A stretch of DNA of 64,000 bases from an uncultured Gemmataceae bacterium (GCA_937923405.1 CALDUY010000014.1:1-64000), one strand, 5' to 3'. Positions 27,451 to 38,262 are shown, counted from the first letter of the stretch. Notes: generated from the sequence alone by a model not told the origin. Translations and numbers: made by a program.

Positions 27451-29715
27451 TCACTCCGAGAACCGCGCTTTGCCCCCCTCCAGGCCCGCCGAGGCCGTGC
27501 TGACCTGGCGAATGCGCTTTTCGCGTACTTCCGCAGTGAGCTTGGCGATCAACTGCTCAATCGGCATCGCGCCAAGATCGCCCTCGATCCGGTCGCGGAC
27601 AGCGACGCTGCCGGTCTCGCGCTCCTTCTTGCCGACTACGAGCATGTAGGGGATTTTCTCCAGCTGAGCTTCGCGAACTTTATAATTCACCTTTTCCGAG
27701 CGATAATCTCCGGTAACTCGGAAGCCGGCCTCGCTCAGTCGCCGCTCGACCTGCTGGCCATAGTCGTTGATCTCATCGGTGATCGGCATGATTCGCGCCT
27801 GTTCCGGAGCCAGCCACAGCGGGAAGGCCCCGGCAAAATGCTCGATCAAGATGCCCATGAACCGTTCCATCGAACCGAACGGTGCCCGATGGATCATCAC
27901 CGGTCGATGGGTCGTGTTGTCCTTGCCGACGTACTCCAGGCCGAAGCGTTCCGGCAGATTGTAGTCCAGCTGCACTGTGCCCAGCTGCCATTCACGACCG
28001 ATGCAGTCGCGGACGACAAAATCGATCTTCGGTCCGTAGAACGCCGCTTCGCCCTGCTCGGCGGAATAGTTCATGCCCCGATTCTTGACCACCTCGATCA
28101 AGGTCTGCTCGGCACGCTCCCAGATTTTGGGCTGGCCCACATACTTATCGCTCCGCGGATCACGCAACCCAACTCGTACCCGGTAGTCGTTCAACCCCAG
28201 GCTCTGGAGTACCAGCAATACCAGATCCAAATTGTTGCCTAATTCCAATTCGATCTGTTCCTCGGTGACAAACAGGTGAGCATCGTCCTGAGTGAAGCCA
28301 CGGACGCGAGTCATGCCGGACAGTTCGCCCGTCTGCTCGAAGCGATAGACCGTACCGAACTCGGCGAGGCGGACCGGCAGGTCGCGGTAGCTGCGTGGCT
28401 CGGCTTTGTAAATTTGGATGTGAGGCGGACAGTTCATCGGCTTGAGCAGATAGCCTTCGTGGGTCTCCAGCCAACGCAGCAGGGCGGCGGCACGCTCGGC
28501 GGTCGATTTGGCACTATGAAACTCCGGAATCTCCAGTCCGACACCGTCGAGCAACTGCGAAACCACTTTCTCGATTGCCGACGCCTTCTCGCCGAAGGAG
28601 CCGGCCTTGCGATACTGAGGAATCTTGAAATGGGCCAGGTCGCACAGCTCGAGGAACTTTCGCTCCTTAGCCTCGTCCCAGTCGCCGCCCGCCAGCCGAT
28701 ACTGGGCCAGATCGATCGCCCCGGCGATGGCGTTGAAGTACATCGGCGGAAACTGAGCATCGCGATAGTAGGGGAAGTGACCACTGGTTCGATACAGTTC
28801 CAGTCGACCAATGTGCGGCGTGTAGACCGGTGAATAGCCGCGTCTCACCAACTCGTCGCGAATGAACGACTCCAGCAGATGACGCACCGTCGCGCCCTTG
28901 GGCATCCACAGAATCAGTCCTGAGCCGACCGCTTGACTGATGGTGAACAGTTTCAGTTGCTTGCCCAACAGTCGATGATCGCGTTTTTTGGCTTCTTCAA
29001 CTTGGGTTAGATAAGTATCGAGATCCTTTTTGGTGAAGAAGGCGGTGCCGTAGAGCCGTTGCAACTGTTTGCGCGAAGAGTCGTTCTTCCAGTAGGCTCC
29101 GGCAATTGACAGCAGTTTGAAGGCACCGATCTTGCCGGCATGGGGAATGTGTGGCCCTCGACACAGATCGATGAACTCGCCCTGGCGATAGAAGCTCAAC
29201 GAGGGAAACTTCGAGAGTTCGTCGTCGATATGCTCGACCTTATAACTCTGCTGAAGATCCTCGACTAGTCCACGAGCCTCGGCGGTCGGACGTTCGAATC
29301 GCTCAAAAGGCTCGGCGGCGGCGATGATCTTGGCCATTTCCTCTTCGATGCGGGGAAAATCCTCCTCACGAATCGGCGTTGGACTGTCGATGTCGTAGTA
29401 GAACCCGTTCTCGATAGTTGGACCAAAGGCGAGTTTCACTCCAGGAAACAGCCGCATCACCGCCCGAGCCATGACATGAGCGCAGCTGTGGCGTAACACG
29501 TCCAACGCTTCGCGATCCTTATCGGTGAGCAGTTGAAATTCGAGTTCGCCCTCTGGTTGGTCGAGTTCGCGTTCCAGATCGACGATGACCCCATCGACCT
29601 TGGCAGCGATGGCGGCCTGAGCGAGACGCTTACCGATCGATTCGGCCACCTCGCGCGGACGAATTCCCCGTCGGACTTCCCGTTTGGAACCGTCCGGCAA
29701 TCTGAGCGTGAGCAT
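27451..29715 (-). CDS. thrS: Threonyl-tRNA synthetase with an insertion in the catalytic core
   Basis: Charges tRNA-Thr. 754 residues against a usual ~640. N-terminal TGS domain ([16 protein letters not shown]), editing/second domain with [17 protein letters not shown] and the later Cys-type motif [11 protein letters not shown], class II catalytic core ([63 protein letters not shown]) and a C-terminal anticodon domain. About 100 extra residues lie between the [14 protein letters not shown] motif and the MNCPPH motif. ATG 29715 has GAGGA upstream; the frame is open 10 codons further. Confidence 0.95.
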   Translation of the reverse strand: MLTLRLPDGSKREVRRGIRPREVAESIGKRLAQAAIAAKVDGVIVDLERELDQPEGELEFQLLTDKDREALDVLRHSCAHVMARAVMRLFPGVKLAFGPTIENGFYYDIDSPTPIREEDFPRIEEEMAKIIAAAEPFERFERPTAEARGLVEDLQQSYKVEHIDDELSKFPSLSFYRQGEFIDLCRGPHIPHAGKIGAFKLLSIAGAYWKNDSSRKQLQRLYGTAFFTKKDLDTYLTQVEEAKKRDHRLLGKQLKLFTISQAVGSGLILWMPKGATVRHLLESFIRDELVRRGYSPVYTPHIGRLELYRTSGHFPYYRDAQFPPMYFNAIAGAIDLAQYRLAGGDWDEAKERKFLELCDLAHFKIPQYRKAGSFGEKASAIEKVVSQLLDGVGLEIPEFHSAKSTAERAAALLRWLETHEGYLLKPMNCPPHIQIYKAEPRSYRDLPVRLAEFGTVYRFEQTGELSGMTRVRGFTQDDAHLFVTEEQIELELGNNLDLVLLVLQSLGLNDYRVRVGLRDPRSDKYVGQPKIWERAEQTLIEVVKNRGMNYSAEQGEAAFYGPKIDFVVRDCIGREWQLGTVQLDYNLPERFGLEYVGKDNTTHRPVMIHRAPFGSMERFMGILIEHFAGAFPLWLAPEQARIMPITDEINDYGQQVERRLSEAGFRVTGDYRSEKVNYKVREAQLEKIPYMLVVGKKERETGSVAVRDRIEGDLGAMPIEQLIAKLTAEVREKRIRQVSTASAGLEGGKARFSE

Positions 29716-29808
29716 GTCTTCCTCGCATCCTGAATGTGGACCCACCCCTACGACAGGTGTGCCCGGCTCCCTGGTTCGAGCAATGCTTCCCCGCCGCTCG
29801 AACGATCC

Positions 29809-31143
29809 TCACTTGCTCAACAGGCTTTCGCGATCCGGGATGGCCAGGACCGGCTCGTCGGAACGCATCACGCCCGTGGCGCGGAGTACGATCCAATCGT
29901 CTCGATTCAGCCCACGAACTTCAACCTCTTTTCCGTCGTCTAGGCCTAATTCGACGGCAACTCGTTGCAGCACGCCGCGCCGCTCGACGCCGGTCGGCTC
30001 CATGTTGACAATCCGATAAACCTCGATAGCTCCCTCCCCGCGACGCACAATGGCACTAGCGGGAACGGTTAGCACGTCGGAACGCTCCTCGACCAGGACC
30101 GAGGCCGATCCGAACATGCCTGGATGCAATTTCAGTCCGGGATTGGACAGTTCAATTTCGGCGCGCATCGTTCGGGTCACCGGATCCAGCGAGCGACTCA
30201 GTCGAGTGATGTAGCCCTCGATCTCGCCCTGAATTGACGGCATGCGCACCAGCACTCGATCGCCGTTGCCATCAGCATTGGGATTCTGCTCGCGGGAGTT
30301 GATGAACGGCACGTCGCGTTGTGGGATGTCTACCAAGACGCGAACTCGGTCGACCTGCATAAGGGTCAACAGCGGCGCGTTGTCCTTGACGACGGCCCCA
30401 GGATCGACCCAGCGGCGAGTGATGACGCCGTCGAACGGCGCGGTCACGGTAGCGAACTCGATGGTGCGATCGAGTTTGGCGATCTCGGCGATAGCGGTGC
30501 GGACGCGCTGCCGGGCCAGTTCCAGATCGGCCTTAGTCTGCTCGACTTTGGCTCGACGTTTAGTGACGGAGGCGCGATTGCTGGCCAAGGCGGCCTCGGC
30601 AGCCTCGGTTTGTCGCGTGGCCTCTTGTTCGGTCTGCGCGTCCTGGGCGCGTTGCCGGACCAACTCCTTGATCCGCGCCAATCGCATGCGGTTGAAGGTC
30701 ACTTCCGCCTGAAAGCGTTTCTCGTCGGCAAGACCTTCCTCGACCTCGCGTTGGGCCACAGCCAAAGCAGCGTCGGCGGCCTGCTGCTGCTTCTTGGCCT
30801 GTTCCAGCATCGCCATTTTCACTTCGCGATCCGCGAACAAGTCCGGCACATCGAGTCGGAGCAACTCCTGATCCTTCCGAACCAGATGGCCAATGTCCAT
30901 TTTGTCGTCCAGGTCAGTGACCATACCGGACACACGAGCCGTCAGATCGACCTTCTTCAGGGCCTCCACCGTCGCTGAGGTGTTCAACTTGCGGCGAATG
31001 GTCTTGGCCACTGGATGCGTCACTTCCACGCGAGGTAGTCGTTCGACGTACCGAGGCTTTTTTTGACTCGACGACTCTTTGACGCAGCCCAGTGCCAGCA
31101 AGCAGCAGGCGGCCAGATAGATCGTTGGCTTAAGTACCTTCAT
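29809..31143 (-). CDS. RND efflux periplasmic adaptor (membrane fusion protein), lipoprotein
   Basis: A 444-residue adaptor that links the RND pump to the TolC-like channel. Lipobox LALGC within the first 20 residues; a lipoyl-like half-motif (VDLTARVSGMVTDLDDKMDI), a long alpha-hairpin coiled coil (~residues 95-215, Ala/Lys/Glu/Gln-rich), then the barrel region (FATVTAPFDGVITRRWVDPG) and a membrane-proximal domain. ATG 31143 overlaps the stop of the RND gene (ATGA). The same frame is open to 31581 inside the RND gene, which is only a shadow. Third gene of the operon. Confidence 0.93.
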   Translation of the reverse strand: MKVLKPTIYLAACCLLALGCVKESSSQKKPRYVERLPRVEVTHPVAKTIRRKLNTSATVEALKKVDLTARVSGMVTDLDDKMDIGHLVRKDQELLRLDVPDLFADREVKMAMLEQAKKQQQAADAALAVAQREVEEGLADEKRFQAEVTFNRMRLARIKELVRQRAQDAQTEQEATRQTEAAEAALASNRASVTKRRAKVEQTKADLELARQRVRTAIAEIAKLDRTIEFATVTAPFDGVITRRWVDPGAVVKDNAPLLTLMQVDRVRVLVDIPQRDVPFINSREQNPNADGNGDRVLVRMPSIQGEIEGYITRLSRSLDPVTRTMRAEIELSNPGLKLHPGMFGSASVLVEERSDVLTVPASAIVRRGEGAIEVYRIVNMEPTGVERRGVLQRVAVELGLDDGKEVEVRGLNRDDWIVLRATGVMRSDEPVLAIPDRESLLSK

Positions 31144-34100
31144 GAATGTGTTGTCCCTTCCGAAGCGCCCTTCGGCTTCAGTAGCGTGTACAAGCATGGA
31201 ACGACAAACAGGGTTAGAATCGTAGATCCCGACAGGCCACCGATGACCGCGCGGGCCAGTGGTAAGTTCATCTCGTCTCCTGGATGAAGATGAATCGCCA
31301 TCGGAGCCAGACCAGCAAGCGTGGCAATGGTGGTCATCAAAATCGGACGCAGGCGGATGACCGCGGCGCTGAGGATGGCTCGATGTGTGTCTAGACCGAC
31401 AGCCCGCTGACGATTGGCGAACTCGACCATCAGCACCGAGTTGGACACCGAGATACCGACCATCATCAAGACGCCCATGCAGGACTGAATGTTCAAGGAG
31501 GTGCCGGTCGCCCAGAGCATCAGGCCGACGCCGATCAGCCCCAGCGGAGCCGAGACGATCATGATCAGCGGATCGATCCACGACGCGAATTGAGCCGCCA
31601 TCACCAGGTAGACCAGCAGCACGGCCAAGAACAGACTGAAAGCCATGTCGCTGAACGACTGGCGCATCGATTCCACTTCGCCGCGTACCTCGATGCGTAC
31701 CCCCTTGGGAACCCGCAGAGTTTCAGGGTCAGCGTCGCACTCGTTCTGCAAGGCACGGCGCTCTGAATCGTCGGGCTGCTCGGCCTTGAGATAATTCTCC
31801 AGGCGCTGCACGAACGACGGATCGGCAGAGAGAGCTTTCTTGTGCGGCGGTAGTTGATCGAGAGCATAAAGGATGGAAAACGCCTTGCGAATGCCGTCAA
31901 TGTCGGCAGCGACGCGGGAAAGATCCTTGTCCTGAATGCTGATGAATAGCTGACTGATCCGATTGGCGGCGAAGTGGTACACCTCGACCGGTCCCATGCC
32001 GCGTTCGATCGTGGCGACGTCTTCCAACCGCACCATCGGAGCCGGCTTCGAGCCGCGATCTCCCGGCGAGGTGGCTCGTCCTAGGCGGTCGGATTGTTGG
32101 CGTGAAAAGGCATCACGCCCGATTCGTCCGCCAGTGACGGGAATTTCTTCCAGGGTGCGGATGCCATCGACCGCCCATTCGGGATATTGCACGCCGATGA
32201 CGTAGGGATTTCCCGACTTGGGATCGATCCAGAAGTTGGGCGCAATCTGGGCGCTCGACATTAGCGCGGTGATGACGTTGCGGATCACGTCCTGTTCGGT
32301 AAGTCCCGGCATGGCGGCACGCTCGCGGTCGACATTGATCTTCAGCTGCGGCAGATCGCGATTTTGTGGCGAGATGGCCTCCTGCACGCTGGACAGCGAG
32401 CCGATCTGGCGTTGCAGAAAGCGGGTGATCTCTCGTCGCTGTTCGTGGTCACGACAGAACACCTGCACCTCAATCGGAGCCACCGCGCCGTTGTTGAGAA
32501 TTCGTCGGATCATTCCGCCGCTCTCGAAGAAGAAATCGTGCATAGGAAAGCGCGGACGTAGCTTCTCGCGGAGGGCTTCAACATAAGTACTGGTTGGAGT
32601 GGTTCTGCCGGCAAACCCGGAGCGTAGCTGCACGCGCAGGAAGGCGGCGTGGGGGCCGTTGTTGGGTGTGTAGATCGATGACCAGCGCGACGACAGGCCG
32701 ACGTTGGCCAACATCAGTTTGAGATCCTCCGGTGGGATCAAGCCGGGAATCACGAAAGTGCGTCCGCTGCCTTGCTGGATGGCATCCTGAATGCCTTGCC
32801 CCGCTCGTACCGCGTCGATCAGCCGGTCTAGATAGGCTCGCTCGTCAGGGTTGGCCTGACGAATCGCCGCCAAGCGATCTTCCTCGCCGACCTGGACCGA
32901 GAACTGAATCTCGCGAGATAATTCCTCGGCGCGGACCAGTTGGCCACGAATCAGATTCTCGATCAGTTCGACTTGGCGTTCCGTCTCCTCGACGCGCGGC
33001 CCTCCCGAGGCACGCATGTGTAGGGTAAACTCACTGGAATCCACGTCGGGAAACAGTTCCTTGCCGATCTGTCGGAAGCACTGGTAGGCGGGTACCAGCA
33101 GGGCCAGGGCCAGGAGTAAAACGACGATACGCAAGCGCAGAGCCACGCGCAGCATGCGTTCGTAAATACGGGATCCCAGATCGAAGAGGCGGTCGAAGGT
33201 GGGCGAGAACCAGAACAATAGCGCCGCCGCCAGCACAGTCACACCAGTCAGAGCGGCGACGAGGGCGGCCTGGTGGGCAAGCGCGACCCATTTGCTGATT
33301 TTTGCCGGCACTTCGTCCAGCCCCAGCGGCAAGTAGGTCAGTCCCAACCAGGCGGTGCCGCCCAGTCCGGTCAGCACTAGTGCCGTGGAGTAGAGCCACG
33401 ACGGAAAGCGTTCGGTCCGATGATGGTGATTAGCCATCTCGTTTGTCAGGTATAGCGAGTTGAACAGCGGCGAGACAGTTCGCGACACGATGTAGGAGGC
33501 GAACAAAGCCAGGGCCACGCTCACCGCCAGCGGAGTGAACAGGTACTTGCCCATGCCGGTCATGAACACCAGCGGCAAGAAAACGATGACCGTGATGACG
33601 GTGGCCATCAACACAGGAACGGCGATCTCGGTGGCGCTATCCAAAGCCGCCTGGAACGGGGTTTTCTTCATGCCCAGATGGCGGATGGTGTTCTCGACAT
33701 CGACGACGACGTCATCGACGACACGGCCCAGCACCAGGGCCAACCCGCCCAGCGTCATGATGTTCAGCGTCTCGCCGGTGAAGTATAGTCCGGCGAAGGC
33801 GGCCAGCAGCGAAAGCGGAATGGCCAACGCGACGATGCAGGTGGCACGCAGACTGCCAAGGAACAATAGCACGACCAGCGAGGCCAGCACTGCTCCTAGA
33901 ATCGCCTCGTGGCGTAGATTGGCCAAGGCGTCGCGAACGTAAATCGACTGATCGAAAGCGACTTCGAGTTCCACCCCTTCGGGCACAGTGCCGCGACGCT
34001 TGAGTTCCTCCAGAGCAGTCTGGACGTTGTCAACCACACGCACCGCGCTGGCTCCCGCCTGACGCAACAGGGGCATGTAAACAGCGCGGCGTCCATCGAC

Positions 34101-34919
34101 CCGAACGATGTTGGTTCGCCAGCGAGTGCCATCGACGATCTCGGCCACGTCCTTGAGTCGGACGATCTTTCGCCCATCGTTGTACAATGGGATGTTCTCG
34201 AACTCCTTGGGATCCTGAATCAGGGCGTTGGAGCGGACGTAGTAGTTCTGTTTGTCGATGCGGATTTCGCCGGTGGGAATCACTGTCGACTGAGTGTTGA
34301 CGATGCGAGCCACGTCTAGAGGCGACAGTCCCAAGGCTTCCAGGTTGCGTGGGTGGACATAAATTTGCACCTGGCGAAACACCCCGCCGAACACGGGAGC
34401 GGCAGAAAGGCCGTCGATCCCCGCAAGTTCCTCGCGTAGCTGATGATCGGCGTAGTCCAGCAGAAATTTGTCCTCGCGGGTGGAACTGGAGACGACGAGA
34501 TTGCCGACGGGGATAGCGCTGGCGTCGTAATTGAGAATACTGGGCGGCAACATGCCAGGCGGCATGTTCTGCATCTCACCATTGACGATGGACATGACCT
34601 GGGCAGCGGCGATGTCACCCGAGATGTTCGGCTTGAAGTACACCTGAATGATGGCCATGCCCAGCAGCGACTTGGACTCGATGTGGGCCAGGTGATCGCA
34701 CTTGGTTAAGGCTCGCTCCAGAATCGCCGTCACCGTTTGTTCCATGTCCGGAGCCGGCATACCGCGATAGGAAGCAAAGACGACGACGACCGGCACCTTC
34801 AACGAAGGGAGAATGTCTGTTGGTGTGCGGTTGTAACTCAACAGTCCCAGGACGGTGACAAGAATCATCCCGACCCATACGGTGTAGGGATGACGAAGCG
34901 CCTGGTTGACTAGCCACAT
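31140..34919 (-). CDS. RND-family inner-membrane efflux pump (AcrB/MdtB-like)
   Basis: 1259 residues, longer than AcrB (~1050). TM1 region RHPYTVWVGMILVTVLGLLS; the periplasmic porter region follows; TM4 carries the proton-relay pair in LGRVVDDVVVDVENTIRH. The TM10-11 region reads NIQSCMGVLMMVGISVSNSVL and the end RLRPILMTTIATLAGLAPMA. Two further hydrophobic stretches (near residues 505-530 and 547-572) lie between TM6 and TM7, where most relatives have a short amphipathic helix, and the second porter domain carries charged insertions. The substrate may be a drug, lipid or metal; not predictable. Middle gene of the TolC-RND-adaptor operon. Confidence 0.93.
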   Translation of the reverse strand: MWLVNQALRHPYTVWVGMILVTVLGLLSYNRTPTDILPSLKVPVVVVFASYRGMPAPDMEQTVTAILERALTKCDHLAHIESKSLLGMAIIQVYFKPNISGDIAAAQVMSIVNGEMQNMPPGMLPPSILNYDASAIPVGNLVVSSSTREDKFLLDYADHQLREELAGIDGLSAAPVFGGVFRQVQIYVHPRNLEALGLSPLDVARIVNTQSTVIPTGEIRIDKQNYYVRSNALIQDPKEFENIPLYNDGRKIVRLKDVAEIVDGTRWRTNIVRVDGRRAVYMPLLRQAGASAVRVVDNVQTALEELKRRGTVPEGVELEVAFDQSIYVRDALANLRHEAILGAVLASLVVLLFLGSLRATCIVALAIPLSLLAAFAGLYFTGETLNIMTLGGLALVLGRVVDDVVVDVENTIRHLGMKKTPFQAALDSATEIAVPVLMATVITVIVFLPLVFMTGMGKYLFTPLAVSVALALFASYIVSRTVSPLFNSLYLTNEMANHHHRTERFPSWLYSTALVLTGLGGTAWLGLTYLPLGLDEVPAKISKWVALAHQAALVAALTGVTVLAAALLFWFSPTFDRLFDLGSRIYERMLRVALRLRIVVLLLALALLVPAYQCFRQIGKELFPDVDSSEFTLHMRASGGPRVEETERQVELIENLIRGQLVRAEELSREIQFSVQVGEEDRLAAIRQANPDERAYLDRLIDAVRAGQGIQDAIQQGSGRTFVIPGLIPPEDLKLMLANVGLSSRWSSIYTPNNGPHAAFLRVQLRSGFAGRTTPTSTYVEALREKLRPRFPMHDFFFESGGMIRRILNNGAVAPIEVQVFCRDHEQRREITRFLQRQIGSLSSVQEAISPQNRDLPQLKINVDRERAAMPGLTEQDVIRNVITALMSSAQIAPNFWIDPKSGNPYVIGVQYPEWAVDGIRTLEEIPVTGGRIGRDAFSRQQSDRLGRATSPGDRGSKPAPMVRLEDVATIERGMGPVEVYHFAANRISQLFISIQDKDLSRVAADIDGIRKAFSILYALDQLPPHKKALSADPSFVQRLENYLKAEQPDDSERRALQNECDADPETLRVPKGVRIEVRGEVESMRQSFSDMAFSLFLAVLLVYLVMAAQFASWIDPLIMIVSAPLGLIGVGLMLWATGTSLNIQSCMGVLMMVGISVSNSVLMVEFANRQRAVGLDTHRAILSAAVIRLRPILMTTIATLAGLAPMAIHLHPGDEMNLPLARAVIGGLSGSTILTLFVVPCLYTLLKPKGASEGTTHS

Positions 34920-34968
34920 ACAGAATATCCTTTGAAAAGCAAAAGCCGCTTCAGGCTAGAAATGATCC

Positions 34969-36798
34969 TCACTGGGGCAACCGCATGGGCGGTAGAGCTT
35001 GCAAGCCATCGTCTGGAAGAGGTGTACGCGGCTGAGCTTTGTGTAATTCAACTCCACGCTTCTGGCTTTGACTCGGTGCTGGTACATTTTTTCCCGGTTG
35101 AGCCATCTTGTCTACGGCACGCGGAGACGGCAGGTTCGCCTCCGGGTGAATTTCATTGAAATTTCTTTTCGTCGACGGAGCGACCTCTTTGCTTTCGTTC
35201 AGCGACGCGGAACAGTTCGGCGGCAACGGCAGCAGTTTCGGATCCAGCAGCGCCGCAGGGGGCATGCCCAATGCTATTAGCAGACGGAATCGCGCCAAGT
35301 CCAGATCACTCAAAGCGTTGGCGTACTCGGCGAGTACGTCGCTAAGACGACGAGTCGAGTCCAGCACTTCCAACGGCAACCCCTGACCTCCCTTGATCCG
35401 CAGGAAGTTCAACCGCAGCGACCGGTAGACCGCCCCATCGGGTCGGTTGTATTTATCGAACAAACTCGCCCACAGCAGATGGACGCGCTCGGCGGCACGC
35501 TGCACTTGCTCCAGAGCCTGGACAATTTGAGCAACCACCAAATCTTGCAGGAAGAGCTGCTGCACCTCCCGCTGCTCCAGTCGGACGCGATTATCCCAAA
35601 TTTGTGCGTTGTTGCCGACCCCAAGTCCCTGCAACCGCCAGACCAGACCGACTTCCAGATCATGCCGCTGGCCAAAGTCGCCGATCACGCCGGAGCGACT
35701 GAGGATGTTGCTTCCCGTTGCTGTCTTTCCGACGACCGTGGGACCCCCGCCAAACCCGCCGTAGCTGAAGGCCGTCACTAGACTGGGCACGAGCGGCTGC
35801 AACTGCGACTGACGGAAGCGAAGATAGGCGGCCTCGCGAAGGGCGGCATTCTCGGCTAATTCGGGACGAAAGCGCAACCCTTGATCGACCAACACCTCGA
35901 TCGGTTGATGGAACCACGGACCGCCGGGCATCTCGATTGGCCAACGGGGATCCTCAGCAGGCAACAGAAAGACGGCAGCGTTAAGGTGCAACAGTCGGGC
36001 CAGTTCCGCTGCTGCCGTCCGCACATCCTGGGCCGCCCGCGACTGCTCCGACATACGCCGAACCACGTCGGCTTCGACGCGGGCCTGATCGGAGGGCAGC
36101 CCCGTGCCCGAGTCCACGAAAGCGCGAATGAGCGGCAACAACCCTTTAGAGCCGGCCCGCAACTCGCTCTCCTGTTCAGAGGTGAGAAAGTCTAGCGTTT
36201 CGGTCAGCCGCATCAGTTGCCGCTGCGCCCGCAACACGCTGACATAAGCCGTGGCTACCTGCAGCAGGGTGTCATTGGTCACTCGCACCTGGCCGTTAAT
36301 GGTGGCGTCAAGTCGTCGACGTGCCTCGGGAATGGCATAGATCGCCTCGGAGATGTTGAAGGTCAATGTCGTGCCCATGCCGACGAACAGGGCGTCCCGA
36401 TTAACGTTGACCACGGTGCCTTCGGTTCGCTGAATCGCCCCTTCGTGTTCGGTGTAGGTGCTGCCGACGTTCAGGTTAGGCAGAAAGGTCGACTGAGCAC
36501 GCAATAAGTTGGCCTGCGCCTGCTGAACGACAAGATTGGCCTGAGCGATGTCGAGATTGGCAACGCTGGCTAGTTGCAGAACCTCGCTAAAACGAACTGG
36601 GATGGCGGGAGCGAGTCCCGCAACAGCCGAAGGAGGAAGAATCGGCGGTCCCTGGGGCGTCTTGTCGTCCTTTTTCGGCTGGTTGTTTAGTCGAGGGGGA
36701 GGCAGTTCCTGGTCCCGGTCGTCGCCACACACCTGAGGTGCGAGCAGAACCGCTCCCAGCAGGACGAGACTGCCCAGGAGTCTACCCGGTCGTTCCAT
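34969..36798 (-). CDS. TolC-family outer-membrane efflux channel
   Basis: About 609 residues. Signal peptide (LLGSLVLLGAVLLAPQVCG) at the N-terminus from ATG 36798; the frame also allows 36828. Two OEP-type repeats: LQLASVANLDIAQANLVVQQ with QANLLRAQSTFLPNLNVGS in the first half, and ENAALREAAYLRFRQSQLQP with LLALGMPPA-like LIALGMPPAALL in the second. A Pro/Gln/Lys-rich C-terminal tail of about 80 residues (after LLPLPPN) is unusual for TolC proteins. First gene of the efflux operon, 49 bases before the RND gene. Confidence 0.92.
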   Translation of the reverse strand: MERPGRLLGSLVLLGAVLLAPQVCGDDRDQELPPPRLNNQPKKDDKTPQGPPILPPSAVAGLAPAIPVRFSEVLQLASVANLDIAQANLVVQQAQANLLRAQSTFLPNLNVGSTYTEHEGAIQRTEGTVVNVNRDALFVGMGTTLTFNISEAIYAIPEARRRLDATINGQVRVTNDTLLQVATAYVSVLRAQRQLMRLTETLDFLTSEQESELRAGSKGLLPLIRAFVDSGTGLPSDQARVEADVVRRMSEQSRAAQDVRTAAAELARLLHLNAAVFLLPAEDPRWPIEMPGGPWFHQPIEVLVDQGLRFRPELAENAALREAAYLRFRQSQLQPLVPSLVTAFSYGGFGGGPTVVGKTATGSNILSRSGVIGDFGQRHDLEVGLVWRLQGLGVGNNAQIWDNRVRLEQREVQQLFLQDLVVAQIVQALEQVQRAAERVHLLWASLFDKYNRPDGAVYRSLRLNFLRIKGGQGLPLEVLDSTRRLSDVLAEYANALSDLDLARFRLLIALGMPPAALLDPKLLPLPPNCSASLNESKEVAPSTKRNFNEIHPEANLPSPRAVDKMAQPGKNVPAPSQSQKRGVELHKAQPRTPLPDDGLQALPPMRLPQ

Positions 36799-36993
36799 TT
36801 TTGGGATCTCCCAATGAGCGCTAAACACGAGCCATGGTCATACTGTTACCGGTAATTCAGCACAAGTCCGATCTGCAAGCGCCTGCTCGAGTCCTCTTTT
36901 CACCGCTTCTCCCTTCTGGTATAAGCCGGTCTCACTTGCCGGGAGTTACACCGCCTGCTCCCTCGGACCTCCGGAACAGGAATACGATCGGTT

Positions 36994-37455
36994 ATGGATC
37001 AAGCATATGACCCGATGAAGACCACCAGTTACGCAGGAGGCTCACCGCTGCTGCGTCTGCACTCGGAGCCTTCGGGAGCCTCGGACTTTCCAATGATGCG
37101 GCTCGTCCTGCAACCAAGCGGAGCAGTTATCGAGGTGACTCGTCCGGATGTGTTAATCGGTCGGCACACCGAGGCCGACATCCGCTTGCCCTTGCCCGAC
37201 GTCAGCCGCCGACACTGTCGGCTGGTACATCAGCAGGGGCATTGGCAAGTGATCGACCTGAACAGTCTCAACGGCATCCAAGTGAACGGCGAACAGGTAC
37301 TACAGGCTCCGCTGGAACAAGGCGATACGCTCAAAATCGGCGGCTTCACCTTTGCCATCGAGCTGGTGTCGCGCTCGGCGGAGTTGGACGCCGCCGACCA
37401 TGTGCAAAGCATCGTCCGCACGTTGGCGGTGCAGCCGCATCGCCGTGCTTCGTGA
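36994..37455 (+). CDS. FHA-domain protein
   Basis: A 153-residue protein with one forkhead-associated (phosphothreonine-binding) domain, about residues 36-135: VLIGRHTEADIRLPLPDVSR followed by RHCRLVHQQGHWQVIDLNSL and NGIQVNG, i.e. the GR-x-SRRH-x-NG signature (S replaced at one site by DVSRRH, intact). It fits a genome rich in Ser/Thr kinases. It sits 27 bases before a methyltransferase gene and diverges from the efflux operon; the 195-base gap between them carries no gene. Start ATG 36994 or 37015. Confidence 0.92.
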   Translation: MDQAYDPMKTTSYAGGSPLLRLHSEPSGASDFPMMRLVLQPSGAVIEVTRPDVLIGRHTEADIRLPLPDVSRRHCRLVHQQGHWQVIDLNSLNGIQVNGEQVLQAPLEQGDTLKIGGFTFAIELVSRSAELDAADHVQSIVRTLAVQPHRRAS

Positions 37456-37482
37456 CCCCCACACGGATGGGAGACCGCTGCT

Positions 37483-38262
37483 ATGTCCGCTGCTGTTGCC
37501 GCCGACATCAACTACTGGTACGACAAGCGCTGTGCCAAGGCGTACTGGGACCAAGGCGAGATGGCCCCGTACCAGGAGCTGTTCCGCCACACCGGGGAAT
37601 GGCTCGACCCCGCACCGGGGGAACACTGGCTGGATCTGGGCTGCGGCGCGGGCCGACTGACCCGGCTGCTGTGGCAAAAGAGTCAGGGACAACTAGGATC
37701 TATTATTTCCCTGGATTGTGCCGCCGCCAATGTCGACGCCATCGCCCGGCTGCGTCAGGAGTTCTCGCCGCCGGTTTCCCAACAGCGCATCCGCTTTGTG
37801 CAGGCCGACTTTTCCAGCGGTCTGAGCGGCTTTTCCCCAGGTACCATCGACGGCGTCGTCTCGGGGTTGGCCGTTAGCTACGCGCAACACTGGTCGGAAG
37901 CCCTGGGCCAGTGGACCACCCAGGCGTATGATCGCCTGCTTGCTGACGTGTGCCGGCTGCTGCGTCCGGGTGGGCGGTTCGTCTTTTCGGTCAATGTACC
38001 CAATCCCAGCTGGTTCCGGGTCGGTCTGTTCAGTTTGCCTTCGATCTTCACGGCCCGCAAACCGCTGAAGTTTTTGAAGAACTGTCTGCGGATGTCGCGC
38101 TACGCCGCCTGGCTGAAGCGCGAAGCGGCCCGAGGCCGTTTCCATTATCTGCCCGCCGACGTGGTCGAAGAGAAGCTCCGCGCCGCTGGCTTTGGTCACG
38201 TCGAGCATCGCCTGAGTTTCGCTCGCCAGGCCTACATCTTTCGTGCAATCAAAACACTTTGA
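37483..38262 (+). CDS. Class I SAM-dependent methyltransferase
   Basis: A 259-residue methyltransferase. Motif I WLDLGCGAGRLTRLL at about residues 43-57, the acidic post-I IISLDCAAANVDAIA, FVQADFSSGLSGF, then LLRPGGRFVFSVNVPN typical of UbiE/COQ5-like enzymes. The C-terminal third is basic and helical (PLKFLKNCLRMSRYAAWLKR). The substrate is unknown. It is followed, 49 bases on, by the large AsmA-like gene on the same strand. Confidence 0.88.
   Translation: MSAAVAADINYWYDKRCAKAYWDQGEMAPYQELFRHTGEWLDPAPGEHWLDLGCGAGRLTRLLWQKSQGQLGSIISLDCAAANVDAIARLRQEFSPPVSQQRIRFVQADFSSGLSGFSPGTIDGVVSGLAVSYAQHWSEALGQWTTQAYDRLLADVCRLLRPGGRFVFSVNVPNPSWFRVGLFSLPSIFTARKPLKFLKNCLRMSRYAAWLKREAARGRFHYLPADVVEEKLRAAGFGHVEHRLSFARQAYIFRAIKTL

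Noticed and set aside
27379..28242. Long plus-strand open frame inside thrS
   Set aside because: Antisense shadow; no native codon pattern.
31144..31581. N-terminal extension of the RND adaptor frame
   Set aside because: Lies wholly inside the RND pump gene; the lipoprotein signal begins at 31143.
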